DNA from: Alistipes sp.
GTDB taxonomy: Bacteria > Bacteroidota > Bacteroidia > Bacteroidales > Rikenellaceae
Direction of reading: 5' to 3'
NCBI GenBank assembly: GCA_029065825.1
Contig: JAIEHQ010000095.1
Coordinates: 1-9,384 of the forward strand
Length of the DNA stretch: 9,384 bases
Shown: one piece after another, positions 5,559 to 9,384 of the stretch
Position numbering within the stretch: position 1 is the stretch's first letter
Layout of the letters: every line of letters begins with the position of its first letter
Program-made: the position numbers and the translations under genes
The notes under the pieces: generated by a model
What the model was told of the DNA's origin: nothing
What the model saw: the letters and a program-made list of their open reading frames with translations, nothing else
The model's database searches: none

Positions 5559-6329
5559 TCAGGCCACCGAGCAGGCGATTCCGAGCGCCTCGACCCGTGC
5601 GGCGATCGCCTGCAGCTCCTCGCGAGGCACCTTGCACAGCGTCTTGCAGGGGGTGTCGCGGTCGAGCGAATAGACCATGACCTGCCGGGGGCGGATCTGC
5701 GCCACCAACTCCAGCCAGGCAGCGACCTCCCGTTCGGTCGTGTTGTCCACCGTGCGCCCCTCGTATTCGCCCCGCAGAAACATCGTCTGCAGAATCATCC
5801 GCCCCTCGAAGAGCCGCATGTCGCGCACCACCTCCGCCACGGAGTAGTTCCCGCACGGATTGTCGATCAGCCGCACCGTCTCGTCGAAAGCCGAATCGAG
5901 TTTCAGAATGTTGTTATCGACCCGCAGCAGTGCGCGCCGCACGCTCTCGCGCCCGATCTGGGTCGCATTGCTGAGCACCGAGATCCGGGCCGAGGGGCAC
6001 AGTTCGTCGCGCAGGGCGATCGTATCGTCGATGATCGCCTCGAAATCGGGATGCAGCGTCGGCTCGCCGTTGCCGGCGAAGGTCACCACGTCGGGCGGCG
6101 TGCCGGCGGCGACCATCCGACGCAGCGTCGCCTCGAGCAGCGAGCGCACCTGCTCGCGCGCATTGAAGCGCCGCACGCCGGGATGCTCGGCGTTCCAGCC
6201 GCACTCACAGTAGATGCAGTCGAAGCTGCACAGTTTCGATTCGGTCGGCAGGAGGTTCACGCCCAGCGAGAGCCCCAGACGCCGCGAATGCACCGGACCG
6301 AAAATAATATCGTTATACAATGCCGTCAT
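5559..6329 (-). CDS. Radical SAM protein (COG0731-like), function unknown
   Basis: Radical SAM enzymes use a [4Fe-4S] cluster to cleave S-adenosylmethionine and start radical chemistry. The 256-residue product begins with F-G-P-V-H-S-R-R-L-G-L-S-L-G (10-23), typical of a COG0731-type subgroup, followed by the cluster motif C-S-F-D-C-I-Y-C (C34, C38, C41; C-x3-C-x2-C), with a further C43. G-N-G-E-P-T-L-H-P (87-94 region) is the SAM-contacting GGEP-like motif. Cysteines near the C-terminus (C228, C232, C253) are also present. COG0731 proteins resemble the TYW1/Taw1 wybutosine enzymes, but bacterial members have no established substrate that I can assign. The chosen ATG directly precedes the conserved N-terminus; upstream in-frame codons read through the intergenic region into the divergent symporter gene. 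No Shine-Dalgarno sequence is present, and no neighbour suggests a pathway. Confidence 0.88.
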   Translation of the reverse strand: MTALYNDIIFGPVHSRRLGLSLGVNLLPTESKLCSFDCIYCECGWNAEHPGVRRFNAREQVRSLLEATLRRMVAAGTPPDVVTFAGNGEPTLHPDFEAIIDDTIALRDELCPSARISVLSNATQIGRESVRRALLRVDNNILKLDSAFDETVRLIDNPCGNYSVAEVVRDMRLFEGRMILQTMFLRGEYEGRTVDNTTEREVAAWLELVAQIRPRQVMVYSLDRDTPCKTLCKVPREELQAIAARVEALGIACSVA

Positions 6330-6355
6330 AGTCGTCGGTTGTTGGAATTCGGATT

Positions 6356-6375
6356 CAATATTTGCACAAATATTG
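6356..6375. promoter_or_regulatory. 20-bp perfect palindrome in the radical SAM / symporter promoter gap
   Basis: CAATATTTG (6356-6364) and CAAATATTG (6367-6375) form a perfect inverted repeat around CA, centred in the 70-bp gap between two divergent genes. Each strand reads AATATTTG, one base from the -7 consensus TAnnTTTG. It could be a dimeric regulator site, a pair of overlapping divergent -7 elements, or both. Confidence 0.5.
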
Positions 6376-6399
6376 CACTTTTTTTCGAAATTTCCGCTT

Positions 6400-7572
6400 A
6401 TGAACCATAAATTCGGACTCCTCCCCAAGGTCCTGCTGGCCATCGCCCTCGGCATCGGCTGCGGGCTTCTCGTGCCGGGCTGGGTCGCACGGATCGCCCT
6501 GACGTTCAATGCCCTCTTCGGCAACTTCCTGAACTTCGTCATCCCGCTGCTGATCCTCGGACTGGTCGCTCCCGGCATCGCCGAGCTGGGAGCCAAGGCG
6601 GGCCGGCTGCTCGCCATTACCGCAGCCCTCGCCTACGCCTTCACGCTCTTCTCGGGCTTCGGCACTCTGTTCGCGAGCCTGGGGCTGCTGCCCCGCATGC
6701 TGGGCGAAACCACGCCGGTCATCGCCCCCGACGACGGAGGCGGCGAGGCGCTGCGCCCCTTCTTCACGGTCGATATGCCCCCGCTGATGGGGGTCATGAC
6801 GGCCCTGCTGCTGGCCTTCGTCCTCGGACTGGGCATGGCCCGCATCCGCAACGGCAAACTGAAGGGGATGATGGACGACTTCAAGCAGATCATCGAGCGG
6901 GTCATCGCCCGGGTCATCCTCCCGCTGCTTCCCTTCTACATCTTCGGCATCTTTCTCTCGATCACGCAGTCGGGCCAGGTCGCCGGGATCCTGGGCATCT
7001 TCCTCAAGCTGATCGCGGTGATCTTCCTGCTGACGATCGTCCTGCTGCTGATCCAGTTCTCGATCGCCGGAGCCGTCGCACGCAAAAACCCCTTCGGCAT
7101 GCTGCGCACGATGCTCACGGCCTACATGACCGCCCTGGGCACCCAGTCGTCGGCCGCCACGATCCCCGTCACGCTGGCCCAAACCGTCAAACTGGGCGTG
7201 CGCCCCGAGGTGGCCGGCTTCGTCATCCCGCTCTGCGCCACCATCCACCTCTCGGGTTCGATGATGAAGATCACGGCCTGCTCGGTGGCGGTGCTGATGC
7301 TCACGGGCGCCGACATCTCGCTGGCCACCTACGCGGGATTCATCCTGCTGCTCGGCATCACGATGATCGCCGCGCCGGGCGTACCGGGCGGCGCAATCAT
7401 GGCGGCCGTCGGCCTGCTCGAATCGATGCTCGGGTTCGACGACAACATGATCGGACTGATGATCGCCACCTACATCGCGATGGACAGCTTCGGCACGGCC
7501 GCCAACGTCACGGGCGACGGAGCCATCGCGGTCATCGTCAATGCGATCGACGGCCCGCGAAGGGCGGCCTGA
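6400..7572 (+). CDS. Dicarboxylate/amino acid:cation symporter (DAACS, SLC1-like), atypical
   Basis: This inner-membrane secondary transporter of the DAACS family imports amino or dicarboxylic acids with cations. The 390-residue product is nearly all hydrophobic helices, with the family hallmarks in order: HP1-like Q-S-S-A-A-T-I-P (249-256), a TM7 segment I-H-L-S-G-S (282-287), HP2 G-V-P-G-G (327-331) and TM8 M-D-S-F-G-T-A-A-N-V-T-G-D (361-373). Compared with the archaeal aspartate transporter GltPh, D362, T366, N369 and D373 are kept, but the position of the arginine that binds the acidic side chain is G365, and the TM7 N-M-D-G-T motif reads H-L-S-G-S. The substrate is therefore unlikely to be predicted correctly by calling it a glutamate or aspartate carrier. 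The ATG was chosen because upstream in-frame codons overlap the divergent radical SAM gene; there is no Shine-Dalgarno sequence. Family firm, substrate unknown. Confidence 0.9.
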   Translation: MNHKFGLLPKVLLAIALGIGCGLLVPGWVARIALTFNALFGNFLNFVIPLLILGLVAPGIAELGAKAGRLLAITAALAYAFTLFSGFGTLFASLGLLPRMLGETTPVIAPDDGGGEALRPFFTVDMPPLMGVMTALLLAFVLGLGMARIRNGKLKGMMDDFKQIIERVIARVILPLLPFYIFGIFLSITQSGQVAGILGIFLKLIAVIFLLTIVLLLIQFSIAGAVARKNPFGMLRTMLTAYMTALGTQSSAATIPVTLAQTVKLGVRPEVAGFVIPLCATIHLSGSMMKITACSVAVLMLTGADISLATYAGFILLLGITMIAAPGVPGGAIMAAVGLLESMLGFDDNMIGLMIATYIAMDSFGTAANVTGDGAIAVIVNAIDGPRRAA

Positions 7573-7578
7573 CACACC

Positions 7579-7639
7579 CCGGAGCCTCCTCCGCACGGGC
7601 TGCCGGCACCTCGGCCGCCCGTTGCGGAACGCGCTCCGG
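7579..7639 (+). terminator. Long imperfect hairpin after the symporter gene, possible terminator
   Basis: Nested complementary arms CCGGAGC (7579-7585) with GCTCCGG (7633-7639), TCCGCA (7590-7595) with TGCGGA (7623-7628), GGGC with GCCC, and GCCG with CGGC form one extended stem beginning 6 bp after the stop codon. No proper T-tract follows, so factor-dependent termination or 3'-end protection is as likely as intrinsic termination. Confidence 0.45.
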
Positions 7640-7679
7640 AAACACTGTTATCCATTTCACAAAAAAGTATTGTTATTCG

Positions 7680-7709
7680 TTTAACATTTAAAAACTTTAT
7701 TTATCTTTG
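7680..7709 (+). promoter_or_regulatory. Bacteroidetes-type promoter of pckA
   Basis: TATCTTTG at 7702-7709 matches the -7 consensus TAnnTTTG. TTTA at 7680-7683, 18 bp upstream, is a near match to the -33 element TTTG. The surrounding sequence is markedly AT-rich. The predicted start near 7716 gives a leader of about 75 nt. Confidence 0.75.
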
Positions 7710-7723
7710 CTGCTGTTTGCCCC

Positions 7724-7752
7724 GCAATAACGCGACACGATCCGCGTTTTGC
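7724..7752 (+). other. Hairpin in the pckA 5' leader
   Basis: GCAA-T-AACGCG (7724-7734) pairs with CGCGTTTTGC (7743-7752), giving a 10-bp stem with one bulged T and an 8-base loop. It would lie near the 5' end of the pckA mRNA. No T-tract follows, so it is not a simple attenuator; it may stabilise the transcript or bind a regulator. Confidence 0.45.
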
Positions 7753-7790
7753 AACAGACAGGAAAATAGTTTCTTTCAAATAAAAAAGTT

Positions 7791-9384
<1,594 letters not shown>

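Noticed and set aside
6355..7596. Open frame of 413 codons on the - strand opposite the symporter
   Set aside because: Its composition is extreme (Asp, Glu, Gly, Arg and His throughout), which is what antisense of hydrophobic membrane-protein codons gives. No family motif is present.

Overview
This looks like a stretch of ordinary chromosome from a GC-rich member of the Bacteroidales; an Alistipes-like or other Rikenellaceae genome is my best guess, by inference only. The evidence is protein character (short-LID adenylate kinase, extended S18, Bacteroidetes-type Fur and metal-ATPase pair), GC-rich coding DNA with AT-rich gene starts, near absence of Shine-Dalgarno sequences, and promoter elements fitting the Bacteroidetes -7 consensus TAnnTTTG before rpsF, the metal ATPase, manA and pckA. 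I see no mobile element, CRISPR array, tRNA, rRNA or phage gene.

Layout from left to right. (1) The 3' two-thirds of adk (+), then a hairpin-rich gap with two probable tandem terminators. (2) The ribosomal protein operon rpsF-rpsR-rplI (+), with its own promoter and a strong UUCG-loop terminator. (3) A leftward two-gene unit: a P1B-type Zn/Cd/Pb-exporting ATPase followed 16 bp later by a Fur-family metalloregulator. Its promoter carries a TTGCAA-N5-TTGCAA dyad that could be the regulator's operator. (4) Divergent from the ATPase, manA (mannose-6-phosphate isomerase, +). (5) Convergent with manA and separated by a perfect hairpin, a radical SAM protein of unknown function (-). (6) Divergent from that, with a 20-bp perfect palindrome in the 70-bp gap, a DAACS-family (SLC1-like) symporter (+) with non-canonical substrate and sodium-site residues. 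(7) pckA, ATP-dependent PEP carboxykinase (+), missing only its last few codons at the window edge.

The genes are mostly independent housekeeping units. adk and the ribosomal operon serve nucleotide balance and translation. manA links fructose-6-phosphate to mannose and GDP-mannose. pckA in gut Bacteroidales usually fixes CO2 onto PEP on the way to succinate. The only self-contained circuit is the metal ATPase and regulator pair. I do not see a clearly new multi-gene system. The observations most worth a second look are the Shine-Dalgarno sequences restricted to rpsR and rplI in a lineage whose ribosomes hide the anti-SD in a pocket built partly from S6 and S18, the ATPase operator and its regulatory logic, and the atypical symporter.
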